Shown in pieces: positions 50,571 to 59,385 of a DNA stretch of 64,000 nucleotides. The DNA lies in NCBI GenBank assembly GCA_026692905.1, contig JAPLNL010000038.1:1-64000 (forward strand). Reading direction: 5' to 3'. Both the position numbers and the translations under genes were made by a program. The stretch comes from Planctomycetota bacterium. Lineage in GTDB: Bacteria; Planctomycetota; Planctomycetia; Pirellulales; Pirellulaceae. How positions within the stretch are numbered: position 1 is the stretch's first letter; each line of letters starts with the position of its first letter. The notes beneath the pieces are model-generated. The model saw only the letters and a list, made by a program, of their open reading frames with translations. It was not told where the DNA came from and did not search any database.

Positions 50571-52484
50571 CTAAGGTTGAAAACCAGGGAAAGCACCGCC
50601 CCCAGGAAAGCCGCCTTGCGGTGCACCCGCACCTGCACCGGGCCCACTCGCCGACTTGGGTTGTACCAGTTCAGGCAGCACAATTCTCAGTTTCTTGTAG
50701 TCTGCTTCGCTTACGACATAATACCAATCGGCAAAGCGACCGTTGAGTTCCGCCACTTTGTTCTTGGCTACCTTCAACTTTTCGTCGCGAAGATCAAGTT
50801 TGCGTTTGTTCTCCTTGGTGATACGGTCACGCGTTGCTTCCAAACGCTCCTTCCATTCTTCTTCGGTCGGCTCTTGTGCGACTGCAGGTGCGTCTGATTT
50901 CACTGCCGCATCGGCCTTAGCCGGCGCATCTGGCTTTTTTGCCTCTTCCTGTGGCTCCTGGAAACCAACGAAGCGCCCGGTTGGCACGCCAAGTTGCAAC
51001 GAGAGAGAGGCTGGCTTTTCAGGAGCAGGAGCTTCCGCAGCAGGAGTAGCTGGTTCTGCCGGTTTTTCCGCAGTTGGCTTATCGCCTTCGGCGGTCGTCT
51101 CTTCGGTCGTCTTATCTGTACCCTTTTCTTCGCCAGGCTTGGCCTCTGTTGTTGCCGGAACAGCAGGCTCGACTGACGTTGCTTGCGGCGCTGGCACAAC
51201 TGCCGGCATGTCAGCAGGTTTCTGTTTCATTCGCTCCATTTCCTTAAGCTCTTCCACCGTTTCGGGCAAACGCTCCAATTCAGGCATCGGAAACTTGGAT
51301 TCATCTACGCGAGCCGTAACCAACATAAATCGATTGATCGAGAACTCTTCTTTTGCTTTCTCGCCTTCTTTTCCCGCCTCGGGTTCAACTGCGTTGATCT
51401 CAGCACCGGCTGAAGCTCCGAATCGCAACAGGTATTGAACACCATCTTTTAGCGTTACAATCAGTTCGCCACTCTTCGCATAGAACTCGATGCCTTCGTC
51501 CCCTTTTTGATTTGGATTCGGGAAGAATCCACGGCGCTGTAACGAAGAAAGCGATTCGGTATTCTTAAGAAGGTTGCTATCTGCTCTCAAGTCGGCTGCA
51601 AGTCCAGCTGGCTTTTTCACAACGTCAGCAATCTTCAGATTATCAAGCGTGTTCTTGATTTCATTTAGCTTCGTTGCATTCAATTGCTCATCGGGAGTCA
51701 GCGGTCGTTCCGTTGGCGGATCGGATTCAAAGCTCGTAATGCGACTAGCTTGCCATTGGCCATTTGAAGTCGCAAAGGTCAAATCGGCTTCGTACTTGCG
51801 ATCCAACGCAAGCCCCTGTTGCACTTGAACAATCTGGTAATCTCGCACGCCTAAGGTCTCAATGTCGTTGCTGCTCAACTTGAGAAGGTCTGGCTCGATC
51901 CATTTTTTGAAGTCGGTACTAAGGGAGGTCGTTTCCAAGTCGACAACGTAAACGACATCTTCCGACGGAACTCGAACGTACCTCTTGTTTTTGTCTTCCT
52001 TGCCGATGATCAAGTCAGCAAGCATGTTCCCCTTTTCATCCCGTAATTGGACCAACATCCCTACGCCTTCTCCACCCTTGTCTGCGTTTTGCTTGTTGGG
52101 CTCAACGACGCCAAAAAGAGCCTGCTCCGCCTTCTTTTGCGTTGCAATACCAACAACCTTTAGGCCCACGAACAAATTAGCGGCGTCGCTCATCTGCTTT
52201 CCCGCGTCGGCTGGGTAGCTTTCGTGCGATGGGATAGTCCAAAGGCCAACTTTTCGGTCTCTAGCGACTTCAAAATCGACATAGTTCTCCGTAGGAGTAT
52301 CGTATCTCAAGATTTTGAGCGAGGCGGCCGTGGTTGGGTCTGTAAACTTCTCGAAAAGCGGCTTACCAATCATGCCTTGAATAACGGGCGTGTTAACGCG
52401 TGTGCTGTTGGAAGTAGCCCACGCCAAGAGTACAACGATGCCGACCACGGCTGCCAATGACCCGGTTTTGGTTCCCTCTGTCAC
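50571..52484 (-). CDS. DUF4340 domain protein
   Basis: An N-terminal anchor (GSLAAVVGIVVLLAWATS, about 8-25) is followed by an exported domain. DUF4340 repeats appear around 30-190 and again near 230-420 (e.g. LWTIPSHESYPADAG, RYVRVPSEDVVYVVD). A long low-complexity Ala/Pro/Glu/Lys-rich stretch (about 415-560) and a Gly/Pro-rich end follow. I chose the GTG at 52484 because GGGGAG lies 8 bases upstream; the longer ATG frame to 52571 lacks this. Members sit behind GldG-type genes; the domain is thought to work with the ABC system. It is the last of three minus-strand genes (132-base gap). Confidence 0.85.
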   Translation of the reverse strand: MTEGTKTGSLAAVVGIVVLLAWATSNSTRVNTPVIQGMIGKPLFEKFTDPTTAASLKILRYDTPTENYVDFEVARDRKVGLWTIPSHESYPADAGKQMSDAANLFVGLKVVGIATQKKAEQALFGVVEPNKQNADKGGEGVGMLVQLRDEKGNMLADLIIGKEDKNKRYVRVPSEDVVYVVDLETTSLSTDFKKWIEPDLLKLSSNDIETLGVRDYQIVQVQQGLALDRKYEADLTFATSNGQWQASRITSFESDPPTERPLTPDEQLNATKLNEIKNTLDNLKIADVVKKPAGLAADLRADSNLLKNTESLSSLQRRGFFPNPNQKGDEGIEFYAKSGELIVTLKDGVQYLLRFGASAGAEINAVEPEAGKEGEKAKEEFSINRFMLVTARVDESKFPMPELERLPETVEELKEMERMKQKPADMPAVVPAPQATSVEPAVPATTEAKPGEEKGTDKTTEETTAEGDKPTAEKPAEPATPAAEAPAPEKPASLSLQLGVPTGRFVGFQEPQEEAKKPDAPAKADAAVKSDAPAVAQEPTEEEWKERLEATRDRITKENKRKLDLRDEKLKVAKNKVAELNGRFADWYYVVSEADYKKLRIVLPELVQPKSASGPGAGAGAPQGGFPGGGAFPGFQP

Positions 52485-52616
52485 TTTTGAATCTCCCCGA
52501 TATCTACGCTTGTTTTGATTTTGAATTTGTTTTGAATGGACGCATCGGTTTTCATGAAACCGGCACTGCAATCCGAAGCAAACGCGACGGATTATTGGTT
52601 TGGCTTAAGTCATTGG

Positions 52617-55508
52617 TTATCGAAGTCGCGACTTTGAAATCCCCTCGCGTTCACGCAATCTGCGCGAGACCATGACTATGATTCCAACCAAAAGGGGTGG
52701 AATGGGAGGAATAAAGACAGCGAGCAATTTGTAGTAGTTTTGAATCTTGTTGATCGCATCGTCCGATTGGCGACGGGCTTCGCGGATACCTTGATCTCGT
52801 GTTCGTTCTAAGCGATCTTTTTCCACTTTGAACTTCTTGGTCATCTGCATCTTTTTGAGTTGCTCATACTGCACTTTTTCTTGAAGCTTTTTGAAGCTCT
52901 CCTGATCGATGCTGCCGATCGCCTGCAGTTTTTCGATTTCATCCTTAAGCACTCGTTCGGACTTTGCATTTTCTTCTTCGACGGCCGCAACTGCTTTGTT
53001 GTACTCGTTCTGGAATTCCGTTTGTTTCTCTGCTTCTTCCCTTCGAGCTTCTTCCGCTTTTACTTCCACCAGCTTGAGCGTGCTGTAGGTTGGAACGTGA
53101 CGTCGAACTTGTGGGTAGCGTGTCTCATCCACCAAGACGTCAACCGTATTAAGAATGAAGGTGATGTTTTGGAACTGGAAATTAATCTCCTCCATCATCG
53201 ACTTCTTATTTCGAATATTGACGAAAACTTCCGACATGCAATCGATGTCGGTAACGTAGACTGCCTTGATCGGACGTTTGCCAGCGGTCGCACCTTCCTT
53301 GGGTGTTTCCCCCTCCAACAAAGCAGCCAGTACTTGTTCACCTTGCTCTTTTCCGCGACGAATTTGCAATTCCGTGGCACGGCTAAGCCCTGAGCGCTGA
53401 ATGCTGTCAATCTCGGATTTCGGCATGTTGCCTGCTGCTCGACCTGTTTTGATTAGCGGCGTAAACTTCGTTTCCGCATCTTTTGCGGGCAAGAGCACAC
53501 CTGCATATAAAAACATGACTTCCTTTAGTCCCTTGGTGATTTCGCTATTCTCACTCAGCGCATCTTCAGCGTATGGAGCCGACTCACTTGCAAAAATCCA
53601 AAGGTCGGTGGCTTGCGAGGTCTGAGCCAAAATCGGATAGGGATTGTATTCTTGCCAGCATAGGTCAGGCGAAAAGCCCCCCTGCATTCCAGGCCGTCCA
53701 GGGATTTCAAGCCCCAACGCTCTCCACAGTGGTCGAATGTCTCCCTTGGGTTGCGGACCACCGCCACCCATCATGCCCATCATCCCCCCGGGCGCTTGCT
53801 TAGGATCGCCAGTACCAGGGATCGTATCGAAAGCGACTACCACCGGGTCTTCAAAAATGGCTGTCGGCACACCAGCAGTTACCGCACTGGTAAAATTGAT
53901 CATCTCCTCTGGACCGAGCGACGATGGCTGTACAGCCAGCAAAACATCGTACTTTTCGGTGTCAATCGGCGACGACGCATTGACGTCGATGACTTCGTAT
54001 TGTTTAGCAAGCTCCTCAACAATAGGATGCTGTGGCTGCGATTGGAACGTTCGTTGATCGAAGCCTCCCATTAGTTTGGCGTCGGTCTTGACAATCCCAA
54101 GCTTCTTTCGGGCTGGCTTCGCGACGGTCGTCAGGGAGCGTACCAGTTCGTATTCCACAGGGACTCCTGGCTCAAAGAACGGAATCACTACTTTTTGAAG
54201 GCCACTGCGGAACGCAGCACCCAACAGAACCGGTTGATCGGAGTAAGCACCTCGTTCGCGAACACTGATCATTTGAGGCAAGATACCGTATTGCTGTTCC
54301 GCCAACTTTTCCTCTTCGCTCGAGGGGCGGATGTTATCGTAAATGCGAACCTGCATCGCCACCCCGGACGCTTTGGCTGTCGATTCAAATTCCTTGAGCA
54401 AGGAAACGATCTGGTACTTGATCCGAGCGTATTGCTCAGGCACTTCGTCGGACAAGTAAGCGTCGACAACGATGTCACGATCCCGTCCGAGAGTCTGAAT
54501 CATCTCAACAGTGACGGGCGATAGTGAACTAACTTTGTTTTCTGTAACGTCGCTTCGGATCAGGTCTTTGTTTCGGAACAGGATGCTTCCACCAATCGCT
54601 AGCACGAAAAGCAAAGCGATCCGAAGCAGGAAGTGAGCAAGCTTGACATTGCCGTCGCGACCACCGCTCCAGTGCCTCTTTCCAATCAAAACCATGCACA
54701 GGTAGACGCCAAATGCTGCTACCAACAAAAAGTAGGACATGCCGGACAAACTCAGAACCCCTCGCCCAAAATCGTCAAATCGCTCTTGGATCCCCAAGTT
54801 CTTGATTTCGCGAGTCACGCTACGGTTCGAGCCAGCACCAAAGAAAAACGCAAAGACATTGTCGAAAATAAAGGCAAACGCTAAAGGTGCGTTGAACAGA
54901 GCCCCAAGGATAAACCCAACTGTCAAATTGCTCGTCAAGAACGATGCAACCATCCCGATCGAGATCATCGCCAAGCCGATAAACCAATAACCAAGGTAAT
55001 TAGTAAAGAAGAGCCCGGTGTCGATCTCACCTTGGGTCAGCAACGCCAACACCATGAATGTCGAAAGCTGCGAAAACAGCAAGGAAACGGTGTAAATCGC
55101 AGTGGCCGCCACGTACTTGCCAGCAACAATATCAAAGTCATCCGCTGGCAAAGTCAGCAGCAACTCGTCCGTCCCTTGTCGTTTCTCTTCCGCCCAGATG
55201 CTCATCGTGATAGCAGGGATGAAGAACATCATAATGTAAGTAAACCATTTATTGAGCTGCCCGAGCGTTCCAAGGTTGGAGCTAAAAAACTCATCGGGCC
55301 AGAACGCCGCCATGCTCGTCAGCAAAACGAACAAGCACAAAAACACGTAGCCTGTTGGATTTGAGAAGTAACCGTAGAAGTTTCGCTTGAGCACGGCATA
55401 TGCAACCCGTCGGCCGCTGGCAAGCAAAACGACAAGCGCGAGCATCACAAACAAGAAAACGAGGTCGAGCACTAACAGCTTAACCAACGCGGTGAGAACG
55501 AGAGTCAC
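52617..55508 (-). CDS. GldF-GldG fusion, ABC-2 permease plus Gldg domain
   Basis: 963 aa from a GTG start. Residues 1-300 are an ABC-2-type permease with six to eight membrane segments, including the GldF-like FIPAITMSIWAEEKRQGTDE. Residues 325-800 are a GldG (ABC-type uncharacterised transport) domain with SDVTENKVSSLSP. A Met/Gly loop (GGMMGMMGGGG, near 580) follows, then a coiled coil (about 835-920) and a C-terminal membrane segment (LAVFIPPIPPLLVGIIVMV). In Bacteroidetes GldA, F and G act in gliding and secretion; in planctomycetes the role is unknown. The ATPase gene lies 121 bases upstream on the same strand. Confidence 0.88.
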   Translation of the reverse strand: MTLVLTALVKLLVLDLVFLFVMLALVVLLASGRRVAYAVLKRNFYGYFSNPTGYVFLCLFVLLTSMAAFWPDEFFSSNLGTLGQLNKWFTYIMMFFIPAITMSIWAEEKRQGTDELLLTLPADDFDIVAGKYVAATAIYTVSLLFSQLSTFMVLALLTQGEIDTGLFFTNYLGYWFIGLAMISIGMVASFLTSNLTVGFILGALFNAPLAFAFIFDNVFAFFFGAGSNRSVTREIKNLGIQERFDDFGRGVLSLSGMSYFLLVAAFGVYLCMVLIGKRHWSGGRDGNVKLAHFLLRIALLFVLAIGGSILFRNKDLIRSDVTENKVSSLSPVTVEMIQTLGRDRDIVVDAYLSDEVPEQYARIKYQIVSLLKEFESTAKASGVAMQVRIYDNIRPSSEEEKLAEQQYGILPQMISVRERGAYSDQPVLLGAAFRSGLQKVVIPFFEPGVPVEYELVRSLTTVAKPARKKLGIVKTDAKLMGGFDQRTFQSQPQHPIVEELAKQYEVIDVNASSPIDTEKYDVLLAVQPSSLGPEEMINFTSAVTAGVPTAIFEDPVVVAFDTIPGTGDPKQAPGGMMGMMGGGGPQPKGDIRPLWRALGLEIPGRPGMQGGFSPDLCWQEYNPYPILAQTSQATDLWIFASESAPYAEDALSENSEITKGLKEVMFLYAGVLLPAKDAETKFTPLIKTGRAAGNMPKSEIDSIQRSGLSRATELQIRRGKEQGEQVLAALLEGETPKEGATAGKRPIKAVYVTDIDCMSEVFVNIRNKKSMMEEINFQFQNITFILNTVDVLVDETRYPQVRRHVPTYSTLKLVEVKAEEARREEAEKQTEFQNEYNKAVAAVEEENAKSERVLKDEIEKLQAIGSIDQESFKKLQEKVQYEQLKKMQMTKKFKVEKDRLERTRDQGIREARRQSDDAINKIQNYYKLLAVFIPPIPPLLVGIIVMVSRRLREREGISKSRLR

Positions 55509-55629
55509 TTGCAGTATTCCTTAATCACAAAGTCGTTGTTTGATTGCGTTTCAGTCTCGCGTCAACAAGTGTCTTGTTAACGCTTTCTTCGTTTCAAATT
55601 GCCTATGGACAAACCATGCATACGGCAGC

Positions 55630-56373
55630 TTAAGGTGCAGCACCGGTCAGCTTGTGGAACGCGGCTGAGAGGTCACCCTTGACTAATTTGAGTTCGTCGA
55701 CAGTCCCTTCGAAAACCTTGCGGCCTTCATTGATCATGATCACACGCGATGCCATCGCCTCAACTTCTTGCAGGATGTGAGTCGAGAGCAAAATCGTCTT
55801 GGTCTCGCCCAACTTGCGCATCGTGTTTCGAACTTCGCGAATCTGATTCGGATCCAACCCCGCCGTGGGTTCGTCCAGGATGAGCACTTCCGGTTCATGC
55901 AGGAGCGCCTGAGCCATACCAACTCTCTGACGAAACCCTTTGGATAGCTTGCTGATGGCTTTATGAAGCACCGATTTCAAGTCACACAACTCAATGACAG
56001 CTTCTATTCGCGTCTTTTTGTAGTCGCTTGCCATCCCGCGAGCGTCGGCAAAAAAACTCAGCAAACTATGAGGAGTCATGTCAGGATAAAGCGGACCATT
56101 TTCCGGCAGATATCCTAGCCGTACCGATCCGGCGATTCGATCCGAAAACATGTCATGGCCAGCGATACGAGCCACCCCTTCACTCGGGGCAAGATAACCC
56201 GTCAACATCTTCATCGTCGTGCTCTTGCCCGCACCGTTTGGTCCCAAAAAGGCAACCAACTCGCCTTTGTTTACTTGGAACGAGATTCCTCGGGCAGCCG
56301 CGAAAGGACCGTAAAATTTGGACAGCCCATCAGCCTCAATCATCACTGTAGAGTTAGCGCTCGGTTCAGCCAT
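55630..56373 (-). CDS. GldA-like ABC transporter ATP-binding protein
   Basis: ATPase partner of the GldF-GldG fusion. Walker A is GPNGAGKST near residue 45, the Q-loop follows at LPENGPL, the signature is LSKGFRQRVGMAQAL, Walker B is VLILDEPTAGLD, and the H-loop is LSTHIL. The length (247 aa) is normal for this class. It heads the three-gene unit ATPase, GldF-GldG, DUF4340. A stretch of repeat DNA upstream (56374-56784) separates it from the TPR gene. Confidence 0.92.
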   Translation of the reverse strand: MAEPSANSTVMIEADGLSKFYGPFAAARGISFQVNKGELVAFLGPNGAGKSTTMKMLTGYLAPSEGVARIAGHDMFSDRIAGSVRLGYLPENGPLYPDMTPHSLLSFFADARGMASDYKKTRIEAVIELCDLKSVLHKAISKLSKGFRQRVGMAQALLHEPEVLILDEPTAGLDPNQIREVRNTMRKLGETKTILLSTHILQEVEAMASRVIMINEGRKVFEGTVDELKLVKGDLSAAFHKLTGAAP

Positions 56374-56784
56374 ATTTAAGTCAACTGTTGTATCTTTGAG
56401 GGAACATACCCTGTGCCGAAGTCAATGCTTCGTTCCAGGCCAGATTGCGAGTATACCGCGATTCGACTGTCCAACAACGCATCTTTGACGATCAGGTCAA
56501 CGAAAACGGTCAGACAAGCTGTGGCTACGTTGTAGAAAGACTCGCAGTTCACCAGAAAGAAGAGACTTTTGCCGTTCTCTTGGGCCATTTTTTGCCATAA
56601 CGCCGTTCCCTGGCCTTCGACCGCGGCAGAGGGTTTGCCAGCCCTTCGGGCTTGGTGGCTATAACTCAATGAGCAAGCTAGTAAACAGCTATCCGCGATT
56701 CACTAGCTTGCGCGTCGTGCTAGGAATGAACAACCGGGGCTAACGCCCAACGGCTAATTTACGGGTAAAACACATGGTTTGTTT
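56374..56784. repeat. Repeat-rich gap with family C copy and family A half copy
   Basis: The stretch contains a CCAGCCCTTCGGGCTTGGTGG hairpin-like segment at 56638-56658, a family C right arm (ATTCACTAGCTTGCGCGTCG, 56698-56717, then TGCTAGG) with a short left arm GCAAGCTAGT at 56673-56682, and a family A half copy (AACCGGGGCTAACGCCC, 56732-56748). A minus-strand frame at 56376-56669 has no family motif, and its N-terminal part is repeat DNA; I do not call it a gene. Confidence 0.6.
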
Positions 56785-58107
56785 CTAGTCGCCACGTAGT
56801 TTCAGATTCATGATCTCTAGCTTCTCGCGCACTTCGGTCAAGCTGGTTACACCGAAGTTCTTGCACTCCAGCAAATCGTCGCCCGTCTTGCGAATCAGCT
56901 CGCCGATCGTATTGAGCTGCAATCGAACCATGCACTTGCGTGCTCGAACCGACAGATTGAGCTCAGAGATCGGCCGATCCAGCAACATTTGCTGGTCTGG
57001 CGTCATGCCGCTGACATCCAACGGCGGATCCGCTTCGCGTTTTTCGTGCGAAAACTGGCCAAGACCAAGGCCGCGGGCGGTTAGCATCTCACGGATTTCA
57101 ACCAGCGATGTTTCGCCAAAGTTCTTGCTCGAAAGCAAGGTCTGCTCAGAAACGCGAGTCAAATCGCCGAGAGTGCGAATACCCATCTTTTGCAAACAGT
57201 TTCGGGATCGAACAGAGAGCTCGAAATCGGTGACCGGTACATTGAGCAACTGAGCCAATCGCTCGTTCTTCTTTTGCGAATCCTCGTCGTATAGAATGTT
57301 TCCGCCAGCGGCTGCGTCTTTGAGATAGAGCAGTGCCAATTTATGATCCGGCTGTGTTTCTAAGATGCGGCGATAGCAAGCTTGAGCGCGAGCGTAGTCG
57401 TTGCGATCTTCGTACATGATGCCCAGATTGAGCAGTGTGCCGATGTGCGACGGTATAACGCCAGCACCACGCTGATATAGCTCAAACGCATGCTGATCAT
57501 TGCCAACACGATCGTTTTCCAATGCTAAACCGAACAACGCACCGGCATGTCGAGGATTGACTTGCAGTGCTCTTTGGTACAGTGCAATCACCTCGGTGAG
57601 GTTTCCGCCGATCGAAGCCAACGTCGCAGCCCGCTGGAACGGATACTCTGCATGCTGCTCAACAGCGCCAAAAATATTGTCCAAGAGTTTGAGCGCTTCC
57701 TCTTTTCGGCCAACGTAGCGAAGGACTTCGGCGCGAGACAGTTGACACCATTCCGGTGTGTACCCAGCTTTCTCGGCTGCATCGTAATATCCTAAAGCTC
57801 GCTCATATTGCTCAAGCTGAAAGCAACTCTTGCCCAGATAGAACTGAGCCAATGCTCCGCCGTCAGCTTGCTTCAGAGTCGCTTCTGCGTCCTCAAATTT
57901 CCCGATCAAGTACATGCAAACGCCCAATCGAGTCAGCGTTGCGGGGGACGGGTTAGGAGTTTGTTGGAGCTCATGAACGGCATCGCGAAGCAACGCGCAT
58001 TGCGTCAGATCATCCTCAATGCTTCGCACCAAACGATCGATGTCCTGTGGACCAAAAGTCTGGTTGGAAAGAACGATCTCTCGGATGTCTACTGTCATTT
58101 GAACCAT
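56785..58107 (-). CDS. TPR protein with two RNA polymerase alpha C-terminal domains
   Basis: 440 aa. Residues 55-265 form tetratricopeptide repeats (e.g. ALAQFYLGKSCFQLEQYERA, LLNLGIMYEDRNDYARAQAC). Residues 291-350 and 378-437 are two alpha-CTD modules like the C-terminus of RpoA. Module 1 (FELSVRSRNCLQKMGI, SSKNFGETSLVEIREML) keeps the equivalents of E. coli R265, N268, G296 and S299 as R300, N303, G331 and S334, with Thr333 at K298. Module 2 (LNLSVRARKCMVRLQL) keeps R388, G419 and S422 but has Lys391 at N268. It may bind DNA UP elements or regulators instead of RpoA, or bind polymerase. It is monocistronic, 109 bases past a tRNA-Thr gene. Confidence 0.88.
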   Translation of the reverse strand: MVQMTVDIREIVLSNQTFGPQDIDRLVRSIEDDLTQCALLRDAVHELQQTPNPSPATLTRLGVCMYLIGKFEDAEATLKQADGGALAQFYLGKSCFQLEQYERALGYYDAAEKAGYTPEWCQLSRAEVLRYVGRKEEALKLLDNIFGAVEQHAEYPFQRAATLASIGGNLTEVIALYQRALQVNPRHAGALFGLALENDRVGNDQHAFELYQRGAGVIPSHIGTLLNLGIMYEDRNDYARAQACYRRILETQPDHKLALLYLKDAAAGGNILYDEDSQKKNERLAQLLNVPVTDFELSVRSRNCLQKMGIRTLGDLTRVSEQTLLSSKNFGETSLVEIREMLTARGLGLGQFSHEKREADPPLDVSGMTPDQQMLLDRPISELNLSVRARKCMVRLQLNTIGELIRKTGDDLLECKNFGVTSLTEVREKLEIMNLKLRGD

Positions 58108-58216
58108 TTGCTCTTTAGGACCCCAATAAATTTTTTGTCGACTGGTTTTTCTACTGGCTTTTTCGTCCTCGAATTTTTCTAGGATTCGAAGGCCGCAGCC
58201 GCGAAATAACTTTGGA

Positions 58217-58290
58217 AGCCGATGGTGGGAGTCGAACCCGCAACCCCCGCATTACGAATGCGGTGCTCTACCAATTGAAGCTACATCGGC
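58217..58290 (-). tRNA. tRNA-Thr (anticodon CGT)
   Basis: Acceptor GCCGATG pairs with CATCGGC at the gene ends. The anticodon arm CCGCA-TTCGTAA-TGCGG gives anticodon CGT, which reads ACG. The T-arm GCGGG-TTCGACT-CCCAC is recognisable. CCA is not encoded. Confidence 0.94.
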
Positions 58291-58538
58291 GCGTTTTACT
58301 TGGGCGGTCACCGAGTGCAAACACTAGGCCACCAACAGGTATATTCGTACCCTTTTCCAAGAATCCCATAAAATAAGGCCTTTGGGTGGTCATCGTCAAG
58401 GGCAACCGCAGGCCCCCCGTTGGCTTAATCTTGTCCAGAACCGCAATCGAGGGGGCCGTGCCCATCGCTTACGCTGGGGGTTGTAGTGAATCCAGCTACG
58501 ATTCGTGGCGTGTCGCTAGCCGATCTAAAAAAACAATA

Positions 58539-59150
58539 TCAATCTACCGACCGCTCTCCTAGTAGCAGCCCTAATTCCGATTGGGTATTAAACGTTTTCG
58601 GCAGCAAATCCGGCCGAAGCGGGCACTTTTCAACTTCTCCATGGCTCTCTATTCGCCGATGAAATTCCCGCATTGAACGCACGCCTTCCGACCAAAGTTC
58701 CTCTGCCAACCCAAGGAGCATTGAGTGATACAACCCAGGAAAAGGGCTGAAATCCTGCGGCTCCTGGCCTAAAAAAATTGCTGTCCGAGCTCCGGCTTTC
58801 GATTCGACCGCCGCTTTCAGCACCGGAAACCATTCCTTTCGCCAGTCCAAAATGTCGCAACTACTAATCAAACACCACTTGTCGCCGCAACCGCTCGACG
58901 CGCGCAAGGCAGCCAGCACCCCCGCAAGCGGTCCCGCGTGATCTACCCCATCCTCGATCAAGGGAATGCCATAGGCCGAATAGTCGGTCGCTTTTTGTAC
59001 AACCAATGTCACCTCGTGACCTTCGCTGGCAAGTTGGCTGGCCAGGCGTACAATCAGCGGTTCGCCTGAGATGGACACGAGGGCTTTGTTCTTGCCAAAT
59101 CGGCGACTCTGCCCTCCGGCCAAGATGTAGGCAGATTCGAATTGTTTCAT
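58539..59150 (-). CDS. mobA: Molybdenum cofactor guanylyltransferase-like protein (MobA family)
   Basis: Transfers GMP to molybdopterin to form the MGD cofactor. The nucleotide-binding loop AGGQSRRFGKNKAL (near 12-25) and DGVDHAGPLAGVLAAL (near 70-85) are diagnostic. CDILDW replaces the usual CDxPF motif, and NTQSEL near the C-terminus resembles the conserved NTP-DL. The length (203 aa) is normal. I prefer the start at 59150 (MKQFES) to the ATG at 59171. Relatives act on other nucleotides, so the exact substrate is likely but not proven. No moa or moe genes lie nearby. Confidence 0.8.
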   Translation of the reverse strand: MKQFESAYILAGGQSRRFGKNKALVSISGEPLIVRLASQLASEGHEVTLVVQKATDYSAYGIPLIEDGVDHAGPLAGVLAALRASSGCGDKWCLISSCDILDWRKEWFPVLKAAVESKAGARTAIFLGQEPQDFSPFPGLYHSMLLGLAEELWSEGVRSMREFHRRIESHGEVEKCPLRPDLLPKTFNTQSELGLLLGERSVD

Positions 59151-59178
59151 GCTCAATTTATCTCGTTCCATGTCATTT

Positions 59179-59333
59179 CAAGCTAGTGAATCGACTACCC
59201 GGTTCACTAGCTTGCGCGTCGTGCTAGGTATAGTCGTGCTAGGTATAGCGGTTCACTAGCTTGCGCGTCGTGCTAGGCGCGTTGTGCTAGGCGCGTTGTG
59301 CTAGGCGCGTTGTGCTAGGCGCGTTGTGCTAGG
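59179..59333. repeat. Family C repeat with tandem expansion before recQ
   Basis: Two right arms with CACTAGCTTGCGCGTCGTG (59204 and 59253) and a left half CAAGCTAGTGAAT (59179) are followed by four exact copies of the 14-mer CGCGTTGTGCTAGG (59278-59333). The 14-mer is a one-base variant of the arm's own end, so it arose by tandem duplication. The array lies 52 bases before the recQ start. Confidence 0.85.
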
Positions 59334-59385
59334 TATATTGGAACCCGCCTTTCGCCCTTAACAACTTTCAACGCAAGAAAACATC

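Noticed and set aside
50743-51438. 231-codon open frame on the plus strand opposite the DUF4340 gene
   Set aside because: It is the mirror of an Ala/Glu/Pro-rich low-complexity coding stretch. It has only Ser/Ala-rich content and no ribosome site.
56376-56669. 97-codon minus-strand frame upstream of the ABC ATPase
   Set aside because: Its start lies in repeat DNA, it has no known motif, and it ends at the ATPase start codon region.
59278-59333. Short tandem repeats that might suggest a CRISPR array
   Set aside because: The 14-base copies are directly adjacent with no spacers, and no cas gene is present.
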